Origin: Enterobacter sp. R4-368
GTDB taxonomy: Bacteria > Pseudomonadota > Gammaproteobacteria > Enterobacterales > Enterobacteriaceae
Assembly: GCF_000410515.1 (NCBI RefSeq)
Contig: NC_021500.1
Location: 3,410,001-3,474,000 of the forward strand
Direction of reading: 5' to 3'
DNA length: 64,000 bases
Below, one piece after another: positions 28,637 to 38,583 of the stretch (its first letter is position 1; each line of letters opens with the position of its first letter). Made by a program: the position numbers and the translations under genes. The notes under the pieces are model-generated. The model made no database searches. It worked only from the letters and a program-made list of their open reading frames with translations, and was not told the origin of the DNA.

Positions 28637-31201
28637 ATGCCGTATCGCGCGAACCCGTTCTTTTCCAGCGCCCGTGGGCGGTTGCTGTTTTTCAATGTGT
28701 TAGTGGTGGCCGTGACCTTAATGGTGTGTGGCGTGGCGGTACTTGGCTTTCGCCATGCCAGCCAGATCCAGGAACAGGTGCAACAGCAGACGCTGGACGA
28801 TATGACCGGCAGCATGAACCTGGCGCGCGATACCGCCAACGTTGCCACGGCGGCGGTGCGTTTATCGCAGGTGGTCGGCGCGCTGGAGTACAAAGGTGAA
28901 GCCGAGCGGCTGAAAGCAACGCAAAGTGCGCTACAACACTCGCTAAACCAGCTGGCGAACGCGCCGCTTGCGCAACTGGAGCCGCAACTGGTGGCGCAGA
29001 TCACACGGCGCAGTCATGAGTTGCAGCAAAGCGTCACCGAGATGCTGCAACGCGGACAGCGCCGCCACCTGGAGCGTAATGCGCTGCTCAGCTCGCTCTA
29101 CCAGAGCCAAAGTTATTTGCGTCATTTACAGGAGATAAATATGCGGGAAGGGGGAAATATCCCCGACAGCCGCCTGCTGGAAGAGATGGACCGGCTCATC
29201 ATCGCCGCTATTCAAACGCCTTCCCCGCGCCCGACCATCAAGCAACTGTCTGAAGTGATGGAGACATTACCGCTGCAAAGCGCCAGCCCAACGGTGGCGT
29301 TTATCCTGCCCGATTTCAGCGCCGAGTTGCGCAAACTGGAGCCGCTGTCGCTGCAACTGGAAGAGAGCGATCTGGCGATTAGCTGGTCGATGTTTCACAT
29401 CAAAGCGCTGGTGGCGCTGCTCAACAGCGACATTAACCAGTATGTCTCGGAAGTGGCGAACGCCTCTGAGCTGCGCACCACCCAGAGCCATCAGGAGATG
29501 CGATCCATCATTGCGTTTATCAGCGTTTTCGCCCTGCTGGCGCTGGTGATCACTGGCTTTGCCGGTTGGTATATCTACCGTAACCTGGGGTCTAATTTGA
29601 CCGCGATTTCGCGCGCGATGTCACGGCTGGCGCACGGTGAAAAGGACGTTTCCGTACCGGGTTTGCAGCGGCGTGATGAGCTGGGCGAACTGGCTCGGGC
29701 GTTTAACGTCTTCGCCCGTAATACTGCTTCGCTTGAGCACACCTCAAAGCTACTGAAAGAGAAAAGTACGCAACTGGAAACCACGTTTCACGCCATGCGC
29801 GACGGCTTTGCCCTGTTTGATAACCAGGGCTGTCTGGTCGTGTGGAACCCGCAATATCCGCTGCTGCTGGGGTTAACTGCCGATGCGCTTCAGCGCGGCC
29901 AGCATTACCAGCGTTTGCTGCACCAGGTGAGTGATTTACCCAACCATGTGCAGGAGAATCTCGCCCGGGCGCTGCCAAAACCGCAAGAATTGCGGCTGGC
30001 GGATGACCGTACCATTGAGCTGCGCTTCAGCCCGGTGCCTGGGCGCGGAATGGTTAACGTAGTGCTGGACCGAACCGAACGTAAAGGGCTGGAAGCCGCA
30101 TTGCTGCACAGCCAGAAGATGAAAGCGGTCGGGCAACTGACCGGTGGGCTGGCGCACGACTTTAACAACCTGCTGGCGGTGATCATCGGCAGCCTCGAAC
30201 TGGTCGCGCCCGGTTCGCCGGATGCGCCACGTATTTCGCGGGCGCTGAAAGCCGCCGAGCGCGGGGCGTTACTCACGCAGCGCCTGCTGGCGTTTTCACG
30301 TAAGCAGTCGCTGCATCCGCACGCGGTAGAGATGCAGCCGCTGCTGGAAAACCTCGGCGAGCTGATGCGCCATTCCCTGCCGGCGACATTGACGCTGGAG
30401 ATTGAGGCGCAGAACCCGGCGTGGCCCGCGTGGATCGATGTCGGACAACTGGAAAACGCCATCATCAACCTGGTGATGAACGCCCGCGATGCCATGGAAG
30501 GAGAGAGCGGCGTTATCAAAGTGCGCACCTGGAACCAGCGCGTGACCCGCAGCGACGGGCGCAAGCAGGATATGGTGGCGCTGGAAGTGGTGGATCACGG
30601 CTGCGGGATGTCGCAAGAGGTCAAAGCACAGGTATTTGAACCGTTCTTCACTACCAAGCAGACCGGCAGCGGCAGCGGGTTAGGGCTGTCGATGGTTTAC
30701 GGTTTTGTCCGTCAGTCCGGCGGGCGGGTAGAGATCGAAAGCGCGCCAGGGCAGGGCACCACGGTGCGTTTGCAACTGCCACGCGCGGCGGTGCAGGTGG
30801 TCAATCATCCCGAACCCGATTTGGCGCAAACGCGTGATACCCGCGACACGCTGATTCTGGTGCTGGAAGATGAAGCGGATGTGCGCCAGACGCTGTGTGA
30901 ACAGCTGCATGAGCTGGGGTATCTAACGCTGGAGGCCGAAAGCGGCGAGCAGGCGTTGCAACTACTGAGCGCATCGCCGGAGATTGGCGCGCTGATTAGT
31001 GACCTGATGTTGCCCGGTACGTTAAGCGGGGCGGAAGTGATTAACCTTGCGCGTCAGCACTATCCGCAACTGCCGCTGTTGCTGATAAGCGGCCAGGATC
31101 TGCGTCCGGCGCATAACCCTGCGCTGCCGGATGTCGAGCTGTTGCGCAAACCGTTTACCCGCGTACAACTCGCCCAGGCGCTGCGCCGCATTGCGGCGTA
31201 G
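28637..31201 (+). CDS. Hybrid sensor histidine kinase of the sugar cluster
   Basis: 854 residues. Membrane segment 1 at about 16-38, a mostly helical periplasmic sensor of about 250 residues, membrane segment 2 at about 290-314, HAMP (315-370) and a PAS-like domain (about 378-485). HisKA follows with phosphoacceptor His507 in GGLAHDFNNLL, then HATPase_c (N box NAIINLVMNARDAM, G boxes DHGCGMS and GSGSGLGLSMV), and a C-terminal receiver (about 736-854) with Asp789 in ISDLMLP. There is no Hpt domain. The DFNN H-box places it with HisKA_4-like hybrid kinases whose receiver often feeds back on the kinase. Likely partner: the OmpR-type regulator at 21676-22407. The sensed signal is probably the sugar. 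Confidence 0.88.
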   Translation: MPYRANPFFSSARGRLLFFNVLVVAVTLMVCGVAVLGFRHASQIQEQVQQQTLDDMTGSMNLARDTANVATAAVRLSQVVGALEYKGEAERLKATQSALQHSLNQLANAPLAQLEPQLVAQITRRSHELQQSVTEMLQRGQRRHLERNALLSSLYQSQSYLRHLQEINMREGGNIPDSRLLEEMDRLIIAAIQTPSPRPTIKQLSEVMETLPLQSASPTVAFILPDFSAELRKLEPLSLQLEESDLAISWSMFHIKALVALLNSDINQYVSEVANASELRTTQSHQEMRSIIAFISVFALLALVITGFAGWYIYRNLGSNLTAISRAMSRLAHGEKDVSVPGLQRRDELGELARAFNVFARNTASLEHTSKLLKEKSTQLETTFHAMRDGFALFDNQGCLVVWNPQYPLLLGLTADALQRGQHYQRLLHQVSDLPNHVQENLARALPKPQELRLADDRTIELRFSPVPGRGMVNVVLDRTERKGLEAALLHSQKMKAVGQLTGGLAHDFNNLLAVIIGSLELVAPGSPDAPRISRALKAAERGALLTQRLLAFSRKQSLHPHAVEMQPLLENLGELMRHSLPATLTLEIEAQNPAWPAWIDVGQLENAIINLVMNARDAMEGESGVIKVRTWNQRVTRSDGRKQDMVALEVVDHGCGMSQEVKAQVFEPFFTTKQTGSGSGLGLSMVYGFVRQSGGRVEIESAPGQGTTVRLQLPRAAVQVVNHPEPDLAQTRDTRDTLILVLEDEADVRQTLCEQLHELGYLTLEAESGEQALQLLSASPEIGALISDLMLPGTLSGAEVINLARQHYPQLPLLLISGQDLRPAHNPALPDVELLRKPFTRVQLAQALRRIAA

Positions 31202-31281
31202 TGGATTTGAGATTCCTCCGCTACCCGGCGCGCGCGTGGCTGAATTAACGTAAGCCTCGTCCCTATTTGAGGCTGGCCTTT

Positions 31282-31593
31282 ATGAAACGTTACGCGAACG
31301 CGCTGGTGCTCGGCGCTCTCTTACTCAGTGGTCAGGTTGCCCACGCGGATGTGATTGATGATGCGATTGGTAATATCCAGCGGGCGATTGGCGAGGCGTA
31401 TAACACAGATAGCCGCGATGACAGGCGCGATGACGACTACCAAAGCCGCGATCAGCGCAGGCAGTACGACGACCGTTATCAGCAGCTTGAGGATCGGCGT
31501 CGTCAACTGGATGACCGCCAGCGCCAGCTCGATCGCGAGCGGCGCCAGCTGGAAGATGAACAGCGCAGGCTGGAAGACGATGATTATCGCTAA
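31282..31593 (+). CDS. yjdP: YjdP, periplasmic charged-helix protein
   Basis: 103 residues from the ATG at 31282. Signal peptide MKRYANALVLGALLLSGQVAHA cut before DVIDD. The mature part begins VIDDAIGNIQRAIGEAYN, close to E. coli YjdP, and ends in a very acidic/basic repeat built on RRQLDDRQRQLDRERR, predicted as one long charged helix. The function is unknown in the family. It is convergent with the small phosphatase gene (5 bp apart). The 80 bp upstream would hold its promoter. Confidence 0.85.
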   Translation: MKRYANALVLGALLLSGQVAHADVIDDAIGNIQRAIGEAYNTDSRDDRRDDDYQSRDQRRQYDDRYQQLEDRRRQLDDRQRQLDRERRQLEDEQRRLEDDDYR

Positions 31594-31598
31594 CGCGG

Positions 31599-31934
31599 CT
31601 ACGCAGGGATGCGCAAACCTAAACGCGCCGGAACAACATCTTCCAGCAACGCGATCAGTTGCGGATCCATAAAGTGGTAATGGTCAGGAATATCCAGCAC
31701 GTAAACCGGTTTATGCTGCACCAGGCGGCTGAAGTCTTCCAGAATCCGGCTCTTGTGATGTTCTTCCATGACGCAGATAACATCCGCCCAGGAGAGAATG
31801 GCGGGGGAGACGGTTTTTCTCGCCTGGCGCTGCGTGCCAGCGGAACGGGCATTTAGCCCCGGGTAGCGGCGAAAAACCTGCTCAGCCGTGGGGCTGCGCC
31901 ACTGGTTTCGGCTACAAATAAAAAGCACATTCAT
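31599..31934 (-). CDS. Short low-molecular-weight protein tyrosine phosphatase-like protein
   Basis: 111 residues, shorter than the usual 140-160 of the LMW-PTP family. The phosphate-binding loop C7-x5-R13-S14 (CSRNQWRSPTAEQVF) is intact and at the expected N-terminal place. GLNARSAGT and ADVICVMEEHHKSRI fit the fold. A candidate general acid lies in DIPDHYHFMDPQ. It would remove phosphate from tyrosine residues or small phosphoesters in the cytosol. It stands alone between yjdP and phnP. The 207 bp before phnP (31935-32141) holds its promoter and nothing else I recognise. Confidence 0.8.
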   Translation of the reverse strand: MNVLFICSRNQWRSPTAEQVFRRYPGLNARSAGTQRQARKTVSPAILSWADVICVMEEHHKSRILEDFSRLVQHKPVYVLDIPDHYHFMDPQLIALLEDVVPARLGLRIPA

Positions 31935-32141
31935 GGCAAGCTCAATACTCTGTCAAAGCCGCGATGTGCTAATAACTGCCAGGTCACACGCGGGTAAGTA
32001 AGACCCCGTTGCGTTATGCGCAACAACTTTTTTTGCTTCGAGTCTGTACGCTTAATCCCTCAAACGACCTCTTTACAGGCTGCGTCTGCTTATTCCGCTT
32101 CCACCGGAAAAGATGCGACGAATATATCGGTATTATGCGGT

Positions 32142-32900
32142 CTAATCCAGCACAATCCGCATGCCATCATACCCTGCTTCAACCCCCGTCGGCAGCGGGT
32201 TTTTCATCATCCATTGATCAAAGACATGACTGATATGCGTTAGGATAACTCTTGGACAGCCAATCACCTCATTCAGGGCGATAACCGTGTTCAAATCGCT
32301 GTGATTTTTCGGCGTTTGCGCACGCGGTTCATAAGAACAATCTATCACCACCACTTGTGGATGATTATTGAGCAGAAACTTTAACGTCTTGTCCGGTAAC
32401 CCGGCGGTATCAGACAGCCATGCCACCCGGCTGTGCGCCGATTCGAACAAATAGCCAAAGGTGAGTTTCGAATGGTTAAGCGGCAGTGGCGTCACCTGTA
32501 AACCTTGCAGGTCAAACACCACAAACGGTTCAACGGTATGGCTGAAATCAAGCAGGCCGGGGTGCTTAAACAGATCGTCGCAACCCTGTTCATCCGGTGG
32601 GCCATAGACCGGGATTTTCTCGCCCACGCCCCAGCGCAACGGAAACAGCCCTTGTACATGATCCATGTGATAGTGAGTAAGCAGGAACTGCTGAAAGTGA
32701 CCGGCGGGAAAGGTATCCATCAGATCGGGGATACCGGCGTCGAGTAAGGTCACTGCGTCGTTAAACTTCACCACGGCGCTACAGGGTTTACGGCGATGGG
32801 TTTCATTCTGACGGGCACGGCGGCAGGCTGCACAGTCGCAACCAAAAACCGGCACCAGTTGTGCGCCGCCGGTGCCGGTGAGGGTGATTGTCAGGCTCAT
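32142..32900 (-). CDS. phnP: PhnP, 5-phospho-alpha-D-ribosyl 1,2-cyclic phosphate phosphodiesterase
   Basis: 252 residues from the ATG at 32900, equal to E. coli PhnP. Metallo-beta-lactamase fold with the signature [13 protein letters not shown] (HxHxDH); [12 protein letters not shown] supplies the structural Zn cysteines, and ILTHISH lies near the C terminus. It opens the cyclic ribosyl phosphate made by C-P lyase to ribose 1,5-bisphosphate, the substrate of PhnN. Last gene of the phn operon; it follows phnN after 60 bp, where E. coli has phnO, absent here. Confidence 0.95.
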   Translation of the reverse strand: MSLTITLTGTGGAQLVPVFGCDCAACRRARQNETHRRKPCSAVVKFNDAVTLLDAGIPDLMDTFPAGHFQQFLLTHYHMDHVQGLFPLRWGVGEKIPVYGPPDEQGCDDLFKHPGLLDFSHTVEPFVVFDLQGLQVTPLPLNHSKLTFGYLFESAHSRVAWLSDTAGLPDKTLKFLLNNHPQVVVIDCSYEPRAQTPKNHSDLNTVIALNEVIGCPRVILTHISHVFDQWMMKNPLPTGVEAGYDGMRIVLD

Positions 32901-32960
32901 AGCGCCTCGCTTTAACGGTTGAGTCAACGTAACCGGCGCAGCAACGCTACGCCGACATCA

Positions 32961-33509
32961 TTACGCGCTTTTCCCTTGTTGCGCACGAATCAGCATGACC
33001 AGTCCTTCTACTGACTGTAGCAAACTGCCATCGTTATTCAGTGTCAGGCAATTGCCTGGCTGGTAACGCGCCGCGCGCTCCAGCCGCGCTTCAATCTCTG
33101 CGGGGCTCTCCCGCCCGCGTTTTTCCAGGCGTTGGCGCAAAATGTCGGGCGATACCTGCACGTACACCGGCATCAGCGTGTCGCCATATTGCGCTTGCGC
33201 CTGTTGCAGATGCCCGCGCGAACCGTTTACCACCACATCAAACCCGGCCTGTAGCCAGAGGTCTATCTCTGCGCCAATGCCGTAATAAAAGTCGTTGGCA
33301 TGCCAGCTCAGCGTAAACAGATGCTGCTCAGCACGGGTGAAAAACTCTTTTTCACTCAACGCGATATGGTTTTCGCTCCCGGCGCTGGCCGGGCGGGTAA
33401 TGTAACGGTGCGCGACCAGTAATTGCGGATGCTCTCGCTGGCGCAGCGCCGCCAGTAGCGAGTCTTTGCCCGCTCCGGACGGCCCCATTAACCAGATCAG
33501 TCTGCCCAT
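32961..33509 (-). CDS. phnN: PhnN, ribose 1,5-bisphosphate phosphokinase
   Basis: 182 residues (E. coli 185). Guanylate-kinase-like P-loop fold with Walker [14 protein letters not shown] at the N terminus, RYITRPA and the VVNGSRG segment. It phosphorylates ribose 1,5-bisphosphate with ATP to PRPP, returning the sugar of the phosphonate pathway to nucleotide synthesis. The start overlaps the phnM stop by one base. Confidence 0.94.
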   Translation of the reverse strand: MGRLIWLMGPSGAGKDSLLAALRQREHPQLLVAHRYITRPASAGSENHIALSEKEFFTRAEQHLFTLSWHANDFYYGIGAEIDLWLQAGFDVVVNGSRGHLQQAQAQYGDTLMPVYVQVSPDILRQRLEKRGRESPAEIEARLERAARYQPGNCLTLNNDGSLLQSVEGLVMLIRAQQGKSA

Positions 33510-34645
33510 CAGAACACCCTTTTCCCCTCGCGCCAGACATGATCAATGCGTACGTGGTCGCCTTTGTGGTGCGCCAGCACCAGATCCGCCCGCTTCCCTT
33601 CGGCGATCACGCCGCGATCGTTAAGATTCAGCGCCTGTGCCGGGTTTTTGGTTACCAGGTGAACCGCTTTCTCCAGGCTGAAATCATTCTCTTCATCGCT
33701 GGCTACGCGAAACACCGCATCCAGCAGGCTGGCGGGGTAGTAGTCGGACGACAAAATATCCAGCATGCCAAGTTGCGCCAGCTTATGTGCCGCCACGTTG
33801 CCGGAGTGGGAACCGCCGCGCACGATATTGGGCGCGCCCATCAGCACGCTTAATCCATGGTCTCGTGAGGCTTCCGCCGCCGCGAAAGTGGTCGGGAATT
33901 CAGCAATCACGCTGCCTAGCTGGTGCGATTCGACAACATGCTCGTGCGTTGCGTCATCGTGGCTGGCTAGCGGCAGATTACGCGCATTGCATATCGCGGC
34001 GATGGCTAACCGGTTGGGCTGCGACCATTGTGCGGCGAGTGCCAGTTGCTCCTGCTCGAACTGATCCATCTGCTCATCGGTGAGGTGATATTTACCCTGA
34101 TAATATTCACGATACTTCTCATAGCTGGCGTACTGGCGCTGTCCTGGCGAATGATCCATCAGCGACACCAGCGCGACCGGCTCGCGGCTAACCAGTTTTT
34201 CAAACAGCGGCAGAGTGGTGTGATGCGGCAGTTCGCAGCGTAGATGCAGGCGGTGCTCGGCGCGGTTCAACCCGCGCTTTTGCGAATCTTCCACGGCGTT
34301 GATCATCTTTTCCAGATTCTCCAGCCGGTCGCCGCCATCGCGCACATCGCCAATCGCTACCGCGTCCAGCACCGTTGTTATCCCGCTGGCGACCATCAGC
34401 GCGTCGTGGCTGCTCATCGCGGAATGGGCGGGCCAGTCCACTTTCGGCCGCGGGGTGAAGAACTTATCCAGGTTATCCGTATGCAGTTCAATAAGCCCAG
34501 GCATCAGCCAGCCGCCGTCGCCATCATGCGCGCCGGGCTGGCGGCTTTGGGTTTCGGCAAAAGCACGAATTACGCCGTCACGAACTTCCAGCGAGCCGCT
34601 GATCACCTCATCTTCGAGGATCAGTTTTACATTGTTGATTATCAT
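33509..34645 (-). CDS. phnM: PhnM, alpha-D-ribose 1-methylphosphonate 5-triphosphate diphosphatase
   Basis: 378 residues, E. coli length. Amidohydrolase-superfamily barrel with metal-binding [11 protein letters not shown] near residue 55, [11 protein letters not shown] and [14 protein letters not shown]. It removes pyrophosphate from the PhnGHIL product to give ribose 1-phosphonate 5-phosphate for PhnJ. It overlaps phnL by 4 bp. Terminal residues [13 protein letters not shown] match the family. Confidence 0.95.
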   Translation of the reverse strand: MIINNVKLILEDEVISGSLEVRDGVIRAFAETQSRQPGAHDGDGGWLMPGLIELHTDNLDKFFTPRPKVDWPAHSAMSSHDALMVASGITTVLDAVAIGDVRDGGDRLENLEKMINAVEDSQKRGLNRAEHRLHLRCELPHHTTLPLFEKLVSREPVALVSLMDHSPGQRQYASYEKYREYYQGKYHLTDEQMDQFEQEQLALAAQWSQPNRLAIAAICNARNLPLASHDDATHEHVVESHQLGSVIAEFPTTFAAAEASRDHGLSVLMGAPNIVRGGSHSGNVAAHKLAQLGMLDILSSDYYPASLLDAVFRVASDEENDFSLEKAVHLVTKNPAQALNLNDRGVIAEGKRADLVLAHHKGDHVRIDHVWREGKRVF

Positions 34646-35331
34646 GCGGAGATCCCCATCGGGTAGAGGCGGTCGGCGACATGTTCGCGCACGGCGCCAT
34701 CGTGAAAGATGCCGACAATCGCTGCGCCGCGCGCTTTCGCCTGCGCGATCAGTTCAACGACAGCGGCGCTGTTTTTCTCATCCAGCGAAGCGGTAGGTTC
34801 ATCGAGCAGCAAAATCGGGTAGTCGACAATAAACCCGCGCGCGATATTAACGCGCTGCTGTTCACCGCCGGAAAAGGTGGCGGGAGCGAGATGCCACAAG
34901 CGTTCCGGTACATTCAGCCGGGTGAGCAGTTCACCCGCTTTTTGCGCGCACTGTTCGCGGGCAATGCCCTGTTCCAGCAGCGGTTGCATTACCACATCCA
35001 GCGCGCTAACGCGGGGAATAACGCGTAAAAACTGGCTCACCCAGCCAATGGTGTGGCGGCGCACTTCCAGCACTTTACGCGCCGGAGCCTGCACCAGATC
35101 CACCCATTCATCGCCGTGTTTGACATGAATATGTCCGGCGTCGGGCAGGTAGTTGGCGTACAGCGAACGCAGCAGGGTCGATTTCCCGCTGCCGGAATGG
35201 CCATGCAGCACCACACATTCACCGGCCCCGACACTGAGCGATGTTTCGCGCAGCACCGGCAGGCGCACGCCGTTTTGGTGATGCAGAACGAAGGTCTTGC
35301 TGACATTTTCCACACGCAAAACAGTCATCAT
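34642..35331 (-). CDS. phnL: PhnL, ABC-type subunit of C-P lyase
   Basis: 229 residues (E. coli 226); the first two codons are both ATG (35331 and 35328), and the second has the better spacing to AAGGAG. Walker [12 protein letters not shown], signature [15 protein letters not shown] and Walker [13 protein letters not shown]. With PhnG, H and I it catalyses transfer of phosphonate to the C1 of ATP ribose with release of adenine. It lies 7 bp after phnK in transcription order. Confidence 0.94.
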   Translation of the reverse strand: MMTVLRVENVSKTFVLHHQNGVRLPVLRETSLSVGAGECVVLHGHSGSGKSTLLRSLYANYLPDAGHIHVKHGDEWVDLVQAPARKVLEVRRHTIGWVSQFLRVIPRVSALDVVMQPLLEQGIAREQCAQKAGELLTRLNVPERLWHLAPATFSGGEQQRVNIARGFIVDYPILLLDEPTASLDEKNSAAVVELIAQAKARGAAIVGIFHDGAVREHVADRLYPMGISA

Positions 35332-35338
35332 CCACTCC

Positions 35339-36097
35339 TTAATTTTGCAATACCGAGGAGACCAGCAATTGGGTGTAAGGGTGGTGCGGATCGTCGAGCA
35401 CCCGATCGGTTAACCCACTTTCCACCACCTGACCTTGTTTCATCACCAGCAAGCGGTTCGCCAGCAGCCGCGCAACGCCCAAATCATGGGTCACCATCAC
35501 CACGGCAAGGTTCATCTCCACCACCAGGCCGCGCAGCAGGTCGAGCAAACGCGCCTGTACGGAAACATCCAGCCCGCCGGTAGGCTCATCCATAAACACC
35601 AGTTTCGGGCGGGTGACTAGGTTACGGGCAATTTGCAGCCGCTGCTGCATGCCGCCGGAAAAAGTGGTAGGCAAATCGTCGATGCGTGACGGCGGGATCT
35701 CGACATCGCTGAGCCACTGCTCAGCGCGGGCACGGATATCGCCGTAATGCCGCGCCCCGGTTGCCATCAGACGTTCGCCGATATTGCCGCCAGCGGAAAC
35801 CTGGCGGCGCAGGCCATCGAGCGGATGCTGATGGACCACGCCCCACTCGGTGCGCAGCAGGCGACGGCGTTCGGCTTCGCTCATTGCGTAGAGGTCGCGC
35901 GCCTGGTACGTAATGGTGCCGTGCTGAGGCACCAGGCGCGCCGAAATGGCATTCAGCAGCGTGGTTTTGCCAGAGCCAGATTCACCGACAATGCCCAGCA
36001 CTTCGCCCGGCCACAAATCGAAAGAGACGTCCTGAAAGCCCTTGCCTGGCGCATAAAGATGGGAAAGGTGAGTCACCGAAAGCAGCGGTTGGGTCAT
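35339..36097 (-). CDS. phnK: PhnK, ABC-type subunit of C-P lyase
   Basis: 252 residues from the ATG at 36097, as in E. coli; a longer reading frame to 36145 lies inside phnJ. Walker [12 protein letters not shown], signature [15 protein letters not shown] and Walker [13 protein letters not shown]. PhnK docks on the PhnGHIJ core near PhnJ and its ATPase drives opening of the complex. The start overlaps the phnJ stop by 4 bp. Confidence 0.95.
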   Translation of the reverse strand: MTQPLLSVTHLSHLYAPGKGFQDVSFDLWPGEVLGIVGESGSGKTTLLNAISARLVPQHGTITYQARDLYAMSEAERRRLLRTEWGVVHQHPLDGLRRQVSAGGNIGERLMATGARHYGDIRARAEQWLSDVEIPPSRIDDLPTTFSGGMQQRLQIARNLVTRPKLVFMDEPTGGLDVSVQARLLDLLRGLVVEMNLAVVMVTHDLGVARLLANRLLVMKQGQVVESGLTDRVLDDPHHPYTQLLVSSVLQN

Positions 36098-36942
36098 TTG
36101 CGTAAAGCCTCGCTCTGTTGGCGGCAGAAATCGGTGTCGGAGCAAACGAACATGCGCGTGCCGGTATCATCCAGCACCACTTCATCCAGGTAACTATGGG
36201 TGGAACCACAAATGGCACACGGCTGATCCCACTTTTGCGGCGCGAAGGGGTAATCCTCAAAATCGAGGCTCACCACCTGCGTATAGGGCGGCACGGCGTA
36301 GATGCGTTTTTCACGCCCGGCGCCAAACAGTTGCAGGGCGGGCATCATGTGCATTTTCGGGTTATCGAACGCCGGGATTGGCGACGGGTCCATCACGTAG
36401 CGGGCGTTCACTTTTACCGGCCATGCGTAGCGGGTAGTGAAGTTGCCAAAACGGGCAATATCTTCGTACAACTTCACCTGCATCACGCCGTACTCTTCCA
36501 GTGCGTGCATGGTGCGGGTTTCCGTCTCGCGTGGCTCGATAAAGCGCAGCGGTTCCGGGATCGGCACCTGGTAAATCAGAATTTGATCTTCTTTGAGCGG
36601 CGTTTCGGGAATGCGATGACGCGTCTGAATCAGCGTGGCGTCGGCGGTGCGTTCGGTGGTTTCCACGCCGGTAACGCGGGTAAAGAACTGGCGGATGGAG
36701 ACGGCGTTGGTGGTATCGTCCGCGCCCTGGTCGATCACTTTCAGCACGTCATCTTCGCCGATCACGCTGGCGGTGATCTGGATGCCGCCGGTGCCCCAGC
36801 CATAGGGCATCGGCATTTCGCGCCCGCCAAACGGCACCTGATAACCGGGGATCGCCACTGCTTTCAGCAGCGCGCGGCGGATCATGCGTTTGGTTTGCTC
36901 ATCAAGGAAAGCAAAGTTGTAACCGGTTAGCGCGTTAGCCAC
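36094..36942 (-). CDS. phnJ: PhnJ, radical-SAM C-P lyase
   Basis: 282 residues from a GTG at 36942 (AAGGAG 7 bp upstream), giving an N terminus (M)ANALTGYNFAFLDEQ parallel to E. coli MANLSGYNF. Cysteines C242-x2-C245-x21-C267-x5-C273 near the C terminus (CAICGST and MFVCSDTDFC) are the iron-sulfur and catalytic Cys set. The enzyme splits the C-P bond, giving methane from methylphosphonate and a ribosyl 1,2-cyclic phosphate. The start overlaps the end of phnI by 8 bp. An upstream extension to 36996 would be inside phnI and is rejected. Confidence 0.95.
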   Translation of the reverse strand: MANALTGYNFAFLDEQTKRMIRRALLKAVAIPGYQVPFGGREMPMPYGWGTGGIQITASVIGEDDVLKVIDQGADDTTNAVSIRQFFTRVTGVETTERTADATLIQTRHRIPETPLKEDQILIYQVPIPEPLRFIEPRETETRTMHALEEYGVMQVKLYEDIARFGNFTTRYAWPVKVNARYVMDPSPIPAFDNPKMHMMPALQLFGAGREKRIYAVPPYTQVVSLDFEDYPFAPQKWDQPCAICGSTHSYLDEVVLDDTGTRMFVCSDTDFCRQQSEALRK

Positions 36943-37999
36943 GATGTTTCTCCTTTTGCAGCTGTCTGAGCAAATCCAGTTCGGCCTGGAAATCAACGTA
37001 GTGGGGGAGTTTCAGATGCGAGACAAAACCTGCGGCTTCGACGTTATCCGCGTGCGCCAGCACAAACTCTTCGTCCTGCGCCGGGCTTTTAATCGGCTCG
37101 CCGTAGTCGGCGGCTTGCAGGGCGCGGTCGACCAGCGCCATCGCCATCGCTTTGCGTTCGCTCATGCCGAACACCAGCCCGTAGCCGCGGGTAAAGTGTG
37201 GCGGCTCATCATGCGGTGCGACAAAGCCATTGACTATTTCGCATTCGGTTATCAGCAGTTCGCCGATGTTGACCGCAAAACCCAGCTCTTCCGGCACAAT
37301 TTCCACATCGATATACCCGCTGCGGATCTCACCGGCGAACGGGTGATTGCGCCCGTAACCGCGCTGAGTGGAATAGGCGAGCGCCAGCAAGTAACCCTCA
37401 TCGCCGCGCGCCAGTTGCTGCAAACGTGAAGCGCGCGAACAGGGGTAAACCGGGGGATTGCGGGTAATGTCGTCCGGGGTTGCGCCGCTATCTTCTTCGG
37501 CTTTTGCCAGCCCTTCGTTGACCAGCAAACTGAAAACGTGCGGTGCGGCGTCCTGCTGCGCTTCGCGCGTGGTGAGCGTCGGCGTTTCGCCTTCGGCGAG
37601 CAGGGTGAAATCGAGCAGGCGGTGGGTGTAATCGTGCGTGGGGCCAAGCAACTGGCCGCCGGGAATATCTTTGTAAACCGCCGAGATACGGCGTTCTAAA
37701 CGCATTTTCGCGCTGTCGATGGGTTCGCTCACCGCCAGGCGCGGCAGCGTGGTGCGGTAAGCGCGCAGCAGAAAAATGGCTTCGACGTTATCGCCGCTCG
37801 CCTGTTTTAACGCCAGCGCCGCCAGTTCCCGATCGGCAATGCCGCCTTCGGTCATCACGCGGTCGACCGCGAGGTGCAACTGGTCGGCGATTTGTGCAAC
37901 GCTCAGCTCCGAAAGCTCCGCGTCGCCACGGCGTTTATGCTCCTGCAGTGCGTGGGCTGCGGCGATGGCCTTTTCGCCCCCCTTGACAGCAACGTACAT
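36935..37999 (-). CDS. phnI: PhnI, C-P lyase core subunit / nucleosidase
   Basis: 354 residues, as in E. coli. Begins [19 protein letters not shown] and contains the family segments GPTHDYTHRLLDFTLLAEGE, RGYGRNHPFAGEIRSGYIDVE and HFTRGYGLVFGMSERKAM. PhnI with PhnG, H and L makes ribose 1-phosphonate 5-triphosphate from ATP and a phosphonate; alone it is a purine nucleosidase. It abuts phnH (shared base 37999) and overlaps phnJ. Confidence 0.95.
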   Translation of the reverse strand: MYVAVKGGEKAIAAAHALQEHKRRGDAELSELSVAQIADQLHLAVDRVMTEGGIADRELAALALKQASGDNVEAIFLLRAYRTTLPRLAVSEPIDSAKMRLERRISAVYKDIPGGQLLGPTHDYTHRLLDFTLLAEGETPTLTTREAQQDAAPHVFSLLVNEGLAKAEEDSGATPDDITRNPPVYPCSRASRLQQLARGDEGYLLALAYSTQRGYGRNHPFAGEIRSGYIDVEIVPEELGFAVNIGELLITECEIVNGFVAPHDEPPHFTRGYGLVFGMSERKAMAMALVDRALQAADYGEPIKSPAQDEEFVLAHADNVEAAGFVSHLKLPHYVDFQAELDLLRQLQKEKHRG

Positions 38000-38583
38000 C
38001 AGTACACCTCCACCAGCGTGGTTCTCGGTATCGCCAGCGCGCGTTCGCCGCAGGTCAGGATCACGTCGATGCCTGTCGGAAACGAGTGCGGGCGGTCGGT
38101 AAACTCATCGGTAATGCACTCCGGCAACTGCGGGGCAACCATGCGTTCTTCCAGAATGCCAGGCCCGGTCAGGCGCAGCATGCGCCCGCCGCTCAGTGCC
38201 GGGAGCTGTAAAATCAGGGTCGCGCTGCTTTCCGGGCTGATATACGTGCCGCCTGGCAGGGCGCTCAGTTGCTCGGCGCTGAGGGTGTGATCGGCAATGG
38301 CGAACAGCGAGTGTTGCGGTTGATCGACCAGCGGCGCGTTGGTGTGAAAGCGCAGGTTCTGACGCACGAGGTCGTTATCCACGGCGGCGGAAAGCCAAAT
38401 CGGTGTGTCGTTATCGGCAAGCGTCAGCAATACGCTGGTGGTGGCCGGGTTGAGCGGCGGCCAGCCATGTTTTAACTGCGGCAGCGAGACAATCACACCC
38501 GGCTCGCTCATGGCTTTTAACAGACGGCGAAAACAGTGTTGGGCATCGTGAACCGCCGACGCGAAAGCGGGTTGTAAGGTCAT
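37999..38583 (-). CDS. phnH: PhnH, C-P lyase core subunit
   Basis: 194 residues, E. coli length. Starts [25 protein letters not shown] and carries the [27 protein letters not shown] and LRLTGPGI family blocks. Structurally it resembles a PLP-dependent fold without the cofactor; it dimerises inside PhnGHIJ. It overlaps phnG by 4 bp. Confidence 0.94.
   Translation of the reverse strand: MTLQPAFASAVHDAQHCFRRLLKAMSEPGVIVSLPQLKHGWPPLNPATTSVLLTLADNDTPIWLSAAVDNDLVRQNLRFHTNAPLVDQPQHSLFAIADHTLSAEQLSALPGGTYISPESSATLILQLPALSGGRMLRLTGPGILEERMVAPQLPECITDEFTDRPHSFPTGIDVILTCGERALAIPRTTLVEVY

Noticed and set aside
36943..36996. 18-codon N-terminal extension of PhnJ
   Set aside because: The GTG at 36942 has a good ribosome site and family N terminus; the extension lies within phnI.
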